NCBI RefSeq assembly: GCF_020731415.2
Contig: NZ_CP088273.1
Coordinates: forward strand, 811,001-875,000
Length of the DNA stretch: 64,000 bases
Origin: Phyllobacterium sp. T1293
GTDB taxonomy: Bacteria; Pseudomonadota; Alphaproteobacteria; Rhizobiales; Rhizobiaceae
Direction: 5' to 3'
The translations under genes and the position numbers were made by a program. The notes beneath the pieces were generated by a model. That model was given only the letters and a program-made list of their open reading frames with translations. It did no database searches and was not told where the DNA came from. Numbering within the stretch: position 1 is the stretch's first letter; every line of letters begins with the position of its first letter. Below, in pieces: positions 1-9,503 of the stretch.

Positions 1-2109
1 GACCCGACGCGCATTCCGTGGATTGTATCGTTTGGCCCTGATCTTGATCAGTTTATCGGGGCATCAATCCTTGTGGCGGTTGCCGTGCTGCTGGTCTGGC
101 TGTCGCGCCGCGAACGCACGCTGAAGATTGGCAAAGTATCGGTACGCCTGCCTTCGTCGCAGGGTGCCATGCTGCAGATCATCGCCGGTTTGGTTGATGT
201 GGCCGCTGCTGCGGCAACACTCTATGTCCTGATGCCGCACGGGGCTGTGCCCAGTATTGCGGCCTTTGCGCTGATCTATGTGGTGGCTGTCGCCTTGGGT
301 ATTATCAGCCATTCGCCCGGCGGTATCGGCGCATTTGAAGCCACGATGATTGCCGGTCTTGGCATTGGCCGTAACCCTGACGCCATTGCCGCTTTGCTGA
401 CATACCGGGTGATTTACACCCTCATACCCTTTCTTTTGGCCATTATCGGCTTTGTAATTTCCGAAATATTGCGCCGCCGCCACCTGATCACAGGGCCGAC
501 AATCCTGGCGGTGCGGGTGTTTGAAACGCTGATCCCGGCGCTATCAGCCGGTATTGCGTTTCTTGGTGGCATCGTCCTGCTGATTTCATCCGTCACGCCG
601 GATTTCAGCCGCAGGCTTGAGGTGCTGTCGGACTTCGTGCCGATGCCGTTTCTGGAAATGTCACATCTTGGCGCCAGTTTTGTTGGTCTGGCCCTGCTGA
701 TCGTGGCGCGCGGCCTTGCCCGGCGGCTATGGCGTGCCTGGGTCATGGCGGTCATCCTGTTCAGTCTTGGGGCCGTGTTCTCACTGGCCAAAGGATTGGA
801 CTGGGAAGAAGCGCTGGCATTGACCTTGATGGCGGGCGTTCTCCTGCTATTCGGCGATTCTTTCTACCGCAAGCCCATGGGCGAAAGCTTCAGGCTGACA
901 TGGGGCTGGCTCGCCAGTATAGGCACGACGGCTTTCGCCGTGCTGTGGCTTGGCTTCTTTGCCTACCGCCATGTGGAATATGCCAATCAGCTCTGGTGGG
1001 AATTTGCATGGGATGCGCAGGCATCCCGCTTCCTGCGTGGCAGCGTTCTGCTTCTGACTGTGCTGGCGGCGATCACGATCAATACGATTATCAACGGTGT
1101 CGGTCGGGGCAAGCTGCGCGCGCAGCCCATACCGGAGGGTGTGCCTGATATGGTGGCGCAATCGCCGCGTGCATCCGATGCGCTGGCGCTTCTGGGCGAT
1201 AAGCGTTTCCTGATGGACAATAAGGGGCGGGGCTTCGTCATGTATGCCCGCTCCGGCGGCAGTCTGGTATCGATGGGCGAGCCAGTTGGCAGCGATGATG
1301 CAATCGGTGATCTCGCATGGTCGTTCCGCGATATGGCTGACCGGTCAGGCGCGCGCACTGTTTTCTATGGTGTCGGCCCTGAACGGCTGCCGCTATTCCT
1401 CGACATGGGGCTTACCGCGTTGAAGCTGGGTGAAGTCGCGCGCGTGGAGCTTGCTGACTTTTCGCTGGAGGGTTCCAAGCGTCAGCCGCTGCGTTACGCG
1501 GCGCGGCGTCTGGAAAAGGAAGGCATTTCCTTTGAAATCCTGCCGCGGGAGCAGACAGCTGCGGTTATGAATGAATTGCGGGAAGTCTCCGATGCATGGC
1601 TCGAAATGAAGTCGGGTTCGGAAAAGCGCTTTTCGCTCGGTTCCTTCGAAGCGGATTATCTCTCGCATTTCGACATTGCGGTTCTGCGCAAGGAAGGCGC
1701 CATTGTCGCGTTCGCCAATGTCTGGCGCGGAGCAGGGCAGAAAGAAATTGCCGTTGATCTGATGCGCCACCGCCCGGATGCGTCCAGTGTGATCATGGAT
1801 GGTCTTTTCGCCAATCTGCTGATGGCCGCCAAGAACGAAGGCTATGAATGGTTCAATCTTGGCGCTGCGCCGCTATCGGGACTTTCCGACAGCCACCTTG
1901 CCTCCCGCTGGAACCGTATCGGCTCGTTCATCTACCGGCGGGGCGCGGAATTTTATCGATTTGACGGATTGCGCGCGTTCAAGGATAAGTTCGGCCCGAA
2001 ATGGACTCCTTACTATCTGATTTGCCCCCCAGGCCTTGCCACACCACGTTCCCTGATCGACGCAACGAATCTGGTAAGCGGCAGCCCCTTCGAGGTCTTT
2101 AAACGATGA
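1..2109 (+). CDS. mprF: Lysyl-phosphatidylglycerol synthase/flippase, 5'-truncated by the window edge
   Basis: The reading frame is open from base 1, so the gene begins upstream of the window; about 702 residues are present of a family that is usually about 850-870. The visible part starts inside the polytopic flippase half (roughly the first 350 residues are hydrophobic helices). It ends with the cytosolic DUF2156 aminoacyl-transferase half, which carries the DFSLEGSKRQPLRYAARR stretch near the middle and the GAAPLSGL segment near the end. The family transfers lysine from Lys-tRNA to phosphatidylglycerol and flips the product outward, which lowers surface charge and protects against cationic peptides and acid. 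Rhizobial homologues are called LpiA. Its stop overlaps the acvB start by 4 bases, so the two are translationally coupled. Confidence 0.95.
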   Translation, partial: DPTRIPWIVSFGPDLDQFIGASILVAVAVLLVWLSRRERTLKIGKVSVRLPSSQGAMLQIIAGLVDVAAAAATLYVLMPHGAVPSIAAFALIYVVAVALGIISHSPGGIGAFEATMIAGLGIGRNPDAIAALLTYRVIYTLIPFLLAIIGFVISEILRRRHLITGPTILAVRVFETLIPALSAGIAFLGGIVLLISSVTPDFSRRLEVLSDFVPMPFLEMSHLGASFVGLALLIVARGLARRLWRAWVMAVILFSLGAVFSLAKGLDWEEALALTLMAGVLLLFGDSFYRKPMGESFRLTWGWLASIGTTAFAVLWLGFFAYRHVEYANQLWWEFAWDAQASRFLRGSVLLLTVLAAITINTIINGVGRGKLRAQPIPEGVPDMVAQSPRASDALALLGDKRFLMDNKGRGFVMYARSGGSLVSMGEPVGSDDAIGDLAWSFRDMADRSGARTVFYGVGPERLPLFLDMGLTALKLGEVARVELADFSLEGSKRQPLRYAARRLEKEGISFEILPREQTAAVMNELREVSDAWLEMKSGSEKRFSLGSFEADYLSHFDIAVLRKEGAIVAFANVWRGAGQKEIAVDLMRHRPDASSVIMDGLFANLLMAAKNEGYEWFNLGAAPLSGLSDSHLASRWNRIGSFIYRRGAEFYRFDGLRAFKDKFGPKWTPYYLICPPGLATPRSLIDATNLVSGSPFEVFKR

Positions 2110-3536
2110 AATTTCTACGCAGGCCCTATCTGTATCTTGTTGCTGCGCTTGTGGTCCTTAGCATCATACTTGCCGCTATTGCCGGCTATCTGCCCCGATT
2201 CGGCTGGGGAATATCCAAGAATATTCTGGTGACATCCGAACGTCTGAGCGAAGTGCCGCTTCTGCAGCCAAGCGTCAAGCCAACGGGTATTGCCATTCAG
2301 GTGTCGCAGAAGGGCGGTATTGCTGCCGATGATCAGGCGCTGTCCAAGCTGCTGCTTGATCGCGGCTTTCTTGTCCTGACGGTCAATCTGGAAAAATGGC
2401 GCGCGCAACTCAATCAGGATACGGGCGAATGTACCTATTTCGTTTCCGAACTTGAAGGCATTGCCAAAGAGGCTCAGCGGATGATTTCCCTCAATAGCTA
2501 TATGCACCCCGTTATGATCGGTATTGGTGAGGGCGGCGTGATATCCTATGCGTCGGTGGCCAATGCGCCACCTGCGACACTGGCCGGTGCTGTTGCTCTC
2601 GATCCGTCGCCAGCGCTTGCTACCAAACTGCCATCCTGTGAAGGTGCGGACTTTGAAGCGGTGCCCGGACAGGGTTTCAGCTATTCCTACGATGCGGATT
2701 TGCCCAATCCTGCTGTGATCGTGCGCGAAAAGCCCGATCCCGCGCCATCAGGCCCGGCAACACCCGGCTTTTTCAAGGCGCAGGAAAAGCTGGCCGCAAC
2801 CAAGCAGGAGCGTATGCAGATTGCTGCCGATGCAGCGGTGGAAATTGCCAAGGAGGATGCTTCTGCCGACACCCTGCCGATCGTCGATATTCCAAGCAGC
2901 AATGGCCCTGCGAAATATCTGGCAGTGTTCTTCTCCGGTGATGGCGGCTGGCGCGATATCGACAAGTCCGTCGGCGATATCATTGCCAAGGAAGGTGTGC
3001 ATGTGGTGGGCGTTGATGCCCTGCAGTATTTCTGGTCGGTGCGCAAGCCTGAGGATATTGCCAAGGATATTGGCCGTATCGTCAAGAAGGCTGATCCCAA
3101 CAGCAAACTTCCTGTGGTTCTGCTCGGCTATTCCTTCGGCGCCAATACGGTGCCCTTCGCATGGCCATTCCTGCCTGAACACCTGCAAAAGCGGATTGCG
3201 ATGGTGGGGTTGATCGGTACGGAAGAAACAACGCCGTTTCAGGTTTCTGTCGGTGCATGGCTAGGCCTTGGCGGCGACAATGAAGTGGCTCCAGCCGTTG
3301 CCAAGCTGCCGCCGGAAAAGGTCCTGTGCGTCTATGGTACGGAAGAGGATGATACCGCCTGTACTGACCCGGCATTGAGCACCGTGCAGAAAATCCTGCT
3401 GGCGGGCGATCATCACTACAATGAGAAATATGACGCGCTGGCGGCCAAGCTGATGGAAGCCATTGCTTCCCGCGTGCAGGGGCAGGCAGCAACGCCTGCA
3501 CCGGCAACTGCACCTACAACCGCTCCGGCGCAGTAA
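2106..3536 (+). CDS. acvB: AcvB/VirJ-family periplasmic lysyl-PG hydrolase
   Basis: A 476-residue protein with an N-terminal signal anchor (YLYLVAALVVLSIILAAIAG, residues 10-29) and an alpha/beta-hydrolase-like C-terminal half. The VirJ signature FFSGDGGW lies near residue 280 and the nucleophile elbow GYSFGA near 347; the C-terminus is an Ala/Pro/Thr tail. AcvB of Agrobacterium and AtvA of Rhizobium are needed for acid tolerance and virulence, and AcvB has been described as hydrolysing lysyl-phosphatidylglycerol in the periplasm. Placement directly behind mprF with an ATGA overlap fits a maker/remover pair that sets the level of this lipid. The start is fixed by the overlap. Confidence 0.93.
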   Translation: MKFLRRPYLYLVAALVVLSIILAAIAGYLPRFGWGISKNILVTSERLSEVPLLQPSVKPTGIAIQVSQKGGIAADDQALSKLLLDRGFLVLTVNLEKWRAQLNQDTGECTYFVSELEGIAKEAQRMISLNSYMHPVMIGIGEGGVISYASVANAPPATLAGAVALDPSPALATKLPSCEGADFEAVPGQGFSYSYDADLPNPAVIVREKPDPAPSGPATPGFFKAQEKLAATKQERMQIAADAAVEIAKEDASADTLPIVDIPSSNGPAKYLAVFFSGDGGWRDIDKSVGDIIAKEGVHVVGVDALQYFWSVRKPEDIAKDIGRIVKKADPNSKLPVVLLGYSFGANTVPFAWPFLPEHLQKRIAMVGLIGTEETTPFQVSVGAWLGLGGDNEVAPAVAKLPPEKVLCVYGTEEDDTACTDPALSTVQKILLAGDHHYNEKYDALAAKLMEAIASRVQGQAATPAPATAPTTAPAQ

Positions 3537-4420
3537 TGACGCTGGATCAACTGCGTATCTTCATCGCGGTTGCCGAACGGGAGCATATCACCCATGCGGC
3601 AGCGGCGCTCAATATGACGCAGTCAGCGGTGAGCGCCGCCATCACCGCGCTTGAGAACAGGCACGGTGTGGCATTGTTCGACCGCATCGGGCGTTCCATC
3701 GTTCTCAACCAGACCGGGCGGGTTTTCCTGAAAGAGGCCATCGCCGTGGTGGCGCGCGCCAAGGCTGCTGAAGCTGCCCTGACCGATCTTGCCGGTCTGA
3801 TGCGCGGCGAATTGTCGATCATGGCAAGCCAGACCATTGCCGGTTACTGGCTGCCGGAAAGGCTTGGCACATACCGCAAGCGCTATCCTGGCATTACGCT
3901 GGATATCCGGATCGGCAATACGAAGCAAGTCGCGGAGGCGGTCGAAGCGGGTGAGGCGGAACTCGGATTTGTCGAGGGCAGGGTCGATCACGCGCTGCTG
4001 TCGACCAAGGTGGTGGCAACGGATGACATGATCATTGTCGTTGCGGCGGGTCAGCCCTGGGCGGCGCACCGGACGGTGGAAGCCAAGGATTTCAGGGATG
4101 TGGCCTGGGTGCTTCGCGAAAAAGGATCAGGCACGCGCTCGGCATTCGACCAGTTGCTTGGGTCTGTGGGCATGGATGTAAACATGCTTGAAATCGCCAT
4201 GGAATTGCCGGGTAACGAGGCGGTTATCGGTGCAGTAGAGGCTGGAGTAGGAGCGACGCTGATATCGCGCAGCGTCGCATCATCGAAGTTGCGGGCGAAA
4301 CTTTTACGGCAGGTCGCTTATCCGACCACACCACGCCCGTTTTATCTGCTGCATCACCGCGAGCGTTATTACAGCAAGGCAGCCGATGCCTTTGTCTCGC
4401 TGGTTGATGCGAAGATTTGA
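3536..4420 (+). CDS. LysR-family transcriptional regulator
   Basis: A 294-residue LysR protein. The N-terminal winged helix covers residues 1-60 (MTLDQLRIFIAVAEREHITH, then ALNMTQSAVSAAI as recognition helix), followed by a periplasmic-binding-protein-like effector domain. The start codon overlaps the acvB stop by one base (TAATG). That couples it to the mprF-acvB operon, but the gene also lies just upstream of the TDT exporter, and a perfect palindrome of the LysR T-N11-A type stands in the gap. I therefore infer that it controls the exporter, as LysR proteins often control TDT/sulfite exporters. The effector is not visible from sequence. Confidence 0.9.
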   Translation: MTLDQLRIFIAVAEREHITHAAAALNMTQSAVSAAITALENRHGVALFDRIGRSIVLNQTGRVFLKEAIAVVARAKAAEAALTDLAGLMRGELSIMASQTIAGYWLPERLGTYRKRYPGITLDIRIGNTKQVAEAVEAGEAELGFVEGRVDHALLSTKVVATDDMIIVVAAGQPWAAHRTVEAKDFRDVAWVLREKGSGTRSAFDQLLGSVGMDVNMLEIAMELPGNEAVIGAVEAGVGATLISRSVASSKLRAKLLRQVAYPTTPRPFYLLHHRERYYSKAADAFVSLVDAKI

Positions 4421-4425
4421 GATTG

Positions 4426-4440
4426 TTCGATTTTATCGAA
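4426..4440. promoter_or_regulatory. Probable LysR operator (15-bp palindrome)
   Basis: TTCGAT-TTT-ATCGAA is a perfect inverted repeat with 6-bp arms. It contains the T-N11-A spacing typical of LysR sites and lies 6 bases after the LysR stop and 81 bases before the TDT exporter start. No T-run follows, so it is not a terminator. Confidence 0.5.
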
Positions 4441-4520
4441 TGATTTGATAAGTTTTATGCGTTGGAAGTGATGAGTATCCGCCTGCTATCAGTGTTCCGG
4501 CACAGACGCAGAGAAAAATC

Positions 4521-5666
4521 ATGACAACGCTGGACACATCGACACGCTCCGTTCCTCGTACCACTGCTCGTGGCAAACTTGGGATTATCAGGCAGTTCAC
4601 GCCCAACTGGTTCGCGGCGACGATGGGCACGGGCATTCTATCCGTTTCGCTTGGCCAGTTTCCTGAATATGCTGTGGTTTTCGGCGCTGGCGAGCTGCTG
4701 TGGTTTTTCAACATCCTGCTTTTTACAACCTTCACGCTGATCTATGCCACGCGCTGGGTGCGCCACCCCGAGGAAGCAAAACGGGTGTTCGGTCACCCTG
4801 TGATGTCGATGTTTTTTGGCTGCATCCCCATGGGTCTTGCCACCATCCTCAATGGGTTCCTCATATTCGGCATTGCCCATATCGGAGAGCGCGCCGTTGA
4901 TATCGCCTATAGCCTCTGGTGGCTGGATGTAGCGTTGTCGGTCGGCTGTGGTCTGGCGATACCGTTCATGATGTTTACGCGGCAATCCCATGCGATGGAG
5001 CAGATGACATCCGTCTGGCTTCTGCCCGTCGTTGCGTCAGAAGTGGCAGCTGTTAGCGGCGGGTTGCTGTTGCCGCACATTGCCGACATGTCGAGCCAGC
5101 TGTCTATCCTTCTCGCCAGCTATGTGCTCTGGGCGCTGTCCGTGCCGCTGGCGATGTGCATTCTCGTCGTTCTGTTCCTGCGCATGGCCTTGCATAAATT
5201 GCCTCCAGCAAACATGGCGGCATCAAGCTGGCTGGCGCTCGGCCCCATTGGAACGGGCGCGCTCGGCATGTTTGTCCTCAGCGCCAATGCAACTGATATC
5301 CTTGCGGCGTTTGGTTTTGGCGCGGTGGCGAGCGCAGTATCGGGCGCAAGCCTGATCCTTGGCGTGGTCCTCTGGGGCTATGGTCTGTGGTGGCTGGCCA
5401 TGGCCGTCATGATCACCATCCGGTACTTCCGCAACGGTGTTCCATTCAATCTTGGCTGGTGGGGTTATACATTCCCGCTTGGCGTCTATGCGGTGGCAAC
5501 CCTGCGCCTTGGCCATATTTTCCCGGTTGCCAGCATTGCCGTATTTGCAGAAATTCTTGTCGTCGCGCTGGCTCTTATCTGGCTTGTGGTTGCCGCCCGC
5601 ACGGTTCGGGGTGTCTGGCTGGGACAGATGTTCGCCGATCCCAGCCTTGAGCTGCGTTCTGCCTAA
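4521..5666 (+). CDS. TDT-family (TehA/SSU1-like) anion exporter
   Basis: A 381-residue integral membrane protein with about ten hydrophobic helices. The start region RQFTPNWFAATMGTGILSVS matches the conserved first helix of the tellurite-resistance/dicarboxylate (TDT, SLAC1-fold) family. Family members export sulfite, malate or other anions, or give tellurite tolerance. The upstream LysR gene and palindrome fit a locally controlled exporter; sulfite is the likeliest substrate but cannot be read from the sequence. The stop codon overlaps that of the convergent EAL/GGDEF gene by 4 bases. Confidence 0.9.
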   Translation: MTTLDTSTRSVPRTTARGKLGIIRQFTPNWFAATMGTGILSVSLGQFPEYAVVFGAGELLWFFNILLFTTFTLIYATRWVRHPEEAKRVFGHPVMSMFFGCIPMGLATILNGFLIFGIAHIGERAVDIAYSLWWLDVALSVGCGLAIPFMMFTRQSHAMEQMTSVWLLPVVASEVAAVSGGLLLPHIADMSSQLSILLASYVLWALSVPLAMCILVVLFLRMALHKLPPANMAASSWLALGPIGTGALGMFVLSANATDILAAFGFGAVASAVSGASLILGVVLWGYGLWWLAMAVMITIRYFRNGVPFNLGWWGYTFPLGVYAVATLRLGHIFPVASIAVFAEILVVALALIWLVVAARTVRGVWLGQMFADPSLELRSA

Positions 5667-7465
5667 CCAATTTCTGTCAGGCTGCTGAAGACCAATCCAG
5701 CTGGGTTGGCTTTGGCGGAAGCCTTGATGGCGGCGATGGATGCGCTGACACGATTGACGTCCGCATGCATAAGGCCTTCGGCAATCTCCAGAACGGCAAT
5801 ACTGCAGCGCATCAGCGGGAAATGGCGTTCGCCGCCCGATCGGTCATGGGCGCGGATGGCACCCGCCGCACGATCCTCGGGTGTGTAAAGATCAAGCACA
5901 TTGGTCTGGAAATCATTGAGGAGGGTGGTCAGGCGTTCCTCTATTTCAGGACGGTTGCTGCCTGATATGCCAATGAAAAAATCGTCCCCGCCGACATGGC
6001 CAAGAAATTTGTCTTCACCGACGAAATGGTGCCGCAGCAGCGAGGCAAAAAGGCCGATGGCCAGATCACCTTTCTGAAAACCGTAATGGTCATTGAACGG
6101 TTTGAAATTGTCGAAGTCGCAATAGCAGAAGAAGCGGGGCGCAGAACTGTCGCGCATGACATCCTGCACATAATCGCGGATGGAGCGATTGCCGGGCAGG
6201 CCCGTAAGCGGGTTCTGATCTTGTGCGGTCTTCAGCTGTTTTTCATTGATGATCTTCAGCAGTGAAGAAGCAGAGAGCACACCGGCATAGCGCAGATTTT
6301 CCGTGAGGATCACACAGTCACTGCCGTCGATGCCGGCGAAAATCTTGAGCATCTGTTCGGCTGGCGTATCCAGATCAGCAATGGGCGTGCCCGTCACAAA
6401 ATGGGAAATGCCGCGCTGATAAATCCGGTTTTTGAGCAGATCACGGCCAAAGGGATGATAAATCATCGCCTTGACGTGATATTCGTGCAGAACACCGCGC
6501 GGCTCGTCATTGGCGCCCAGCACCGGAAAGAAGCTCTGCTGCGGGTTTTTGCGGAAAAGCTCGAACACATTATCGAGATCGTCATTCTCATGCACCACCG
6601 GAAGGCGCTGCACCTGCGCGCGGATGAGAATGCTGTCGAGCGTCGTGGTCTGCCTGCGGCCGGTCCCTGCCTGTTCAAGGTGGGGGTAGCTGTCCTGCAA
6701 CTCGCCGACATTGGTGGTGGGCCTTGCAATATAATAGCCCTGCACAAGATCGCACCCAAGATCACGGCAGACGATATATTCAGCTTCGGTCTCCACACCC
6801 TCGGCGATGACGCGTGCGCCAAGCATATGCGCCATCTGGACGATCTGCTTGACGATGTGGCGTTTGCGCGCGCTGGCATCGAGGCCGGAGATGAAGTGGC
6901 GGTCGATCTTCACATAGTCAGTGGGATAATCACATAGGAGTTTCAACCCGTTGAAGCCGACGCCGAAATCGTCAATGGCGAGCTTGAAGCCGCCATGGCG
7001 CAGCTTGTTGATCAGGGCAGTGAAAGCCGGATCTTTGGTATTGTCGAAACGTTCGGACAATTCAAAGCAGATGGAGGAGGGGCGAATGCTGGCCTTGATG
7101 AGGTGTGTGGTCAGGCGTTCGACGAAATTATTGCCGAGGCTGATCAACCGTGCATCGATGTTGATGAACAACATGCGGTGGGTGAAACCCGGCAGGCCGG
7201 AAAATCCGGCAAAGGCCCTGACATTGATCATCTGTTCCAGTTCGGCCAGTTGCCCGACATCATAGGCTTTGTCGAGCAATTCGGGCGGCGAGCCAAAACC
7301 CAGCCGGTCAAACCCGCGCATGAGGGATTCATAGCCGAACGTCGCCCCGGTTGCCGCCTCGACGATAGGCTGGAATGCGGTTTCTATGGCCAGCTTTGCG
7401 AGGGTCACGAGCTGATCGTCGCCAAATCGACGCAGAACCAGCTTTTCGGCGGGTTGGAAGGACAT
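5663..7465 (-). CDS. EAL-CBS-CBS-GGDEF cyclic-di-GMP protein
   Basis: About 600 residues, cytosolic, with no membrane helix. The EAL phosphodiesterase domain comes first (residues 20-255). Its metal and catalytic residues look intact: Glu in YESLMRG, Asn in MLFINID, Glu in CFELSER, Asp-Asp in AIDDFGVG, Lys in YVKID, Glu in AEGVET, Gln in VQGYY. A CBS pair follows (about 265-400), then a GGDEF domain whose signature reads GGDDF, with the conserved fourth-position Glu changed to Asp. I infer a c-di-GMP phosphodiesterase with a weak or GTP-sensing GGDEF domain, modulated by nucleotides bound at the CBS pair. The ATG at 7465 is preferred over an upstream TTG because GGAG stands 6 bases before it. 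Confidence 0.9.
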   Translation of the reverse strand: MSFQPAEKLVLRRFGDDQLVTLAKLAIETAFQPIVEAATGATFGYESLMRGFDRLGFGSPPELLDKAYDVGQLAELEQMINVRAFAGFSGLPGFTHRMLFINIDARLISLGNNFVERLTTHLIKASIRPSSICFELSERFDNTKDPAFTALINKLRHGGFKLAIDDFGVGFNGLKLLCDYPTDYVKIDRHFISGLDASARKRHIVKQIVQMAHMLGARVIAEGVETEAEYIVCRDLGCDLVQGYYIARPTTNVGELQDSYPHLEQAGTGRRQTTTLDSILIRAQVQRLPVVHENDDLDNVFELFRKNPQQSFFPVLGANDEPRGVLHEYHVKAMIYHPFGRDLLKNRIYQRGISHFVTGTPIADLDTPAEQMLKIFAGIDGSDCVILTENLRYAGVLSASSLLKIINEKQLKTAQDQNPLTGLPGNRSIRDYVQDVMRDSSAPRFFCYCDFDNFKPFNDHYGFQKGDLAIGLFASLLRHHFVGEDKFLGHVGGDDFFIGISGSNRPEIEERLTTLLNDFQTNVLDLYTPEDRAAGAIRAHDRSGGERHFPLMRCSIAVLEIAEGLMHADVNRVSASIAAIKASAKANPAGLVFSSLTEIG

Positions 7466-7612
7466 GGTGTACTCCGGCAAGAATGCGAATTGCCGCGGGA
7501 TACTTCGTGCCTATCCTTGAATATTCCGTTTCTGCCAGATGACAGTTTTATGAAGTTTGCAGCGGGCACGCTGCAGGCACGCGCGTTTTGCTGTTCCAAT
7601 GCGTTTCCGGTC

Positions 7613-9406
7613 TCACAGTTCACCCGAAACCTCTCGCCTTCGTTGATCGAGTTCTTCGCTGTAACGGCGCAGCGTATGGCTTTCGGTCAAGAGGCCCATG
7701 ACATTGCGCTCGATCAGATTATCGACAACGGCAAGCGCTTCACTTTCGGTCTTGTCAAAGATGCCGACCGCCTGTTTGGCATTCATCTGCGGGTGCAGGA
7801 AATCGCTCTGGTATTTCAGAAGGCTGCCAATTTCCTGCGTGCCCGCGGTTTCATCAACCACTGACGAATGAGCTTCTGGCACGAGAACGATGCCCGCATA
7901 TTTCCCCTGATCATCAAGCACAATAACCCGCTGGGTGGAACCGAGCGGAAAATCGTGGCGGAAATCGGCGATGGTCATATGGGTGGATGCGGTGCGCACA
8001 TCCCGGCGCATCAGGCGATCAACGGTGAGATTGCGAATCCAGCCGACATCATGTGCACTGCGGATACTTTCACCGCGCAGGTGAAAGCGCCATGTGGCGA
8101 AGGAATAGCCAAACGTATTGCGCACAGTCAGCGACGCGGTGATGACGGCGGCCAGAACCAGAGCGGTAATCGGAAAATCACCTGTTATCTCCAGCGCAAG
8201 AAAGGTCATGGTCAGCGGGCCGCCGATGACAGCCACGGCAAGAGAACTCATGCCGACAACCGCGTAAATAACCGGAGTAAGCGTCGCGTGAGCGAAAATA
8301 AAAGGGGCGGAGTAGGCAAATATCTTGCCGAGCAGGGCCCCCATGAACAGCGAGGCGAAGAACAGGCCGCCACGGAAGCCCGATCCGATGGATACAGCTG
8401 AGGCGGTGGATTTGAGCAAGAGTATGCCCACGAGTGTGGCAATGGTTGCCGTGTGATCGAGATTGAGATGCAGCGCGCCATGGCCGCCTGATAGCACCTG
8501 CGGCGAGATCAATGCGAGGGCCCCAACCACAGCCCCGCCGATAATGGGCCGCACGGACGAGGGGACGGAGCTTTTGCGCGCCAGCTCCTCGACAAAGGAA
8601 ACCCCCATCATCAAAAGGATGCCCGCACCGGCACAGAGAACGCCAAGAAGCATTGCCGGAACATAATCGGCAGTCACGACTGATCCGAACGTGCCGACAT
8701 CAATCATGAAATCACTGCCAACCAGTGCGCGGGCAACGATGGTTGAGACCAGTGCCGAGACGACAACCGGCGCCAGACTGACGATGGTGTAGGAGCCGAT
8801 GATCAGTTCAAATGCGTAGAACGAGCCAGCAAGCGGCGCATTGAAAGCTGCCGCTATCGCGCCCGCTGCACCGCACCCGACGAGAATACGCAGTTCCGCG
8901 CGGCGCAATTGCAGGGACAGGCCAAGTTTGGAGGCAAGGCCGGATGCAAGCTGTGTATAGCCGGCTTCGAGACCGACCGAAGCGCCGAACCCGTTGGAAA
9001 TGATATTCTGCGATGCAACGATCAGACTGTCATTGACGGAAAGGCGACCGCCATGCAGCGCGTTGGCCTCGATGGGGTCGACCATTGGCCGTCTGCGCCA
9101 GCGCGCCAGTATCAGGGCAAGTATGCCAAGCAGGATACCGCCGACAAGCGGAGCGGCGAAGACTGCGACCTGATCCAGCGCGCTCATGGAACTCAGGCGC
9201 TCGCCATCCTCGATTTTGAAGATGAGCTGATGCATTTCCTGGGTGATAAGGCTCATGCCGGTAACGACGACACCGGCGACCACGCCGATGAGTGCTGCAG
9301 CCAGAACAAGCCCGATTTCATTGCCGCGTGCAAATGCCCTGAGGCGGCTGGGTGCCAGAAGGATGGATAGGACACCAAGGCGGCGAATGTTGAATTTGCG
9401 GAACAT
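7613..9406 (-). CDS. ClC-family chloride channel/antiporter with CBS domains
   Basis: A 597-residue protein with a ClC transmembrane core (residues 25-440) and a C-terminal CBS pair (about 455-580). Visible signatures are GASVGLEAGYTQL, the counterpart of the GREGP loop with its gating Glu kept, and GSGFRGGLFFASLFMGA for the GSGFRGG-type helix N loop. Such proteins conduct chloride or exchange it for protons across the inner membrane; the C-terminal CBS domains resemble regulated bacterial ClC proteins. It is alone on its strand, with a 147-base gap to the EAL gene and 97 bases to the small gene upstream. Confidence 0.92.
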   Translation of the reverse strand: MFRKFNIRRLGVLSILLAPSRLRAFARGNEIGLVLAAALIGVVAGVVVTGMSLITQEMHQLIFKIEDGERLSSMSALDQVAVFAAPLVGGILLGILALILARWRRRPMVDPIEANALHGGRLSVNDSLIVASQNIISNGFGASVGLEAGYTQLASGLASKLGLSLQLRRAELRILVGCGAAGAIAAAFNAPLAGSFYAFELIIGSYTIVSLAPVVVSALVSTIVARALVGSDFMIDVGTFGSVVTADYVPAMLLGVLCAGAGILLMMGVSFVEELARKSSVPSSVRPIIGGAVVGALALISPQVLSGGHGALHLNLDHTATIATLVGILLLKSTASAVSIGSGFRGGLFFASLFMGALLGKIFAYSAPFIFAHATLTPVIYAVVGMSSLAVAVIGGPLTMTFLALEITGDFPITALVLAAVITASLTVRNTFGYSFATWRFHLRGESIRSAHDVGWIRNLTVDRLMRRDVRTASTHMTIADFRHDFPLGSTQRVIVLDDQGKYAGIVLVPEAHSSVVDETAGTQEIGSLLKYQSDFLHPQMNAKQAVGIFDKTESEALAVVDNLIERNVMGLLTESHTLRRYSEELDQRRREVSGEL

Positions 9407-9503
9407 TTTGGACTGCGAAGGTAAAGACAGCTGCCCTTGCAGGTTTATACTGAACGTGCGGCGGCGTCAAAACGCAGAGCGTTAAAAACGTGGCAATATG
9501 GCT

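Noticed and set aside
6995..7864. Plus-strand frame across the EAL gene start and ClC gene end
   Set aside because: Both minus-strand genes have clear domains in this interval, so the plus-strand frame is a mirror of their codon bias.
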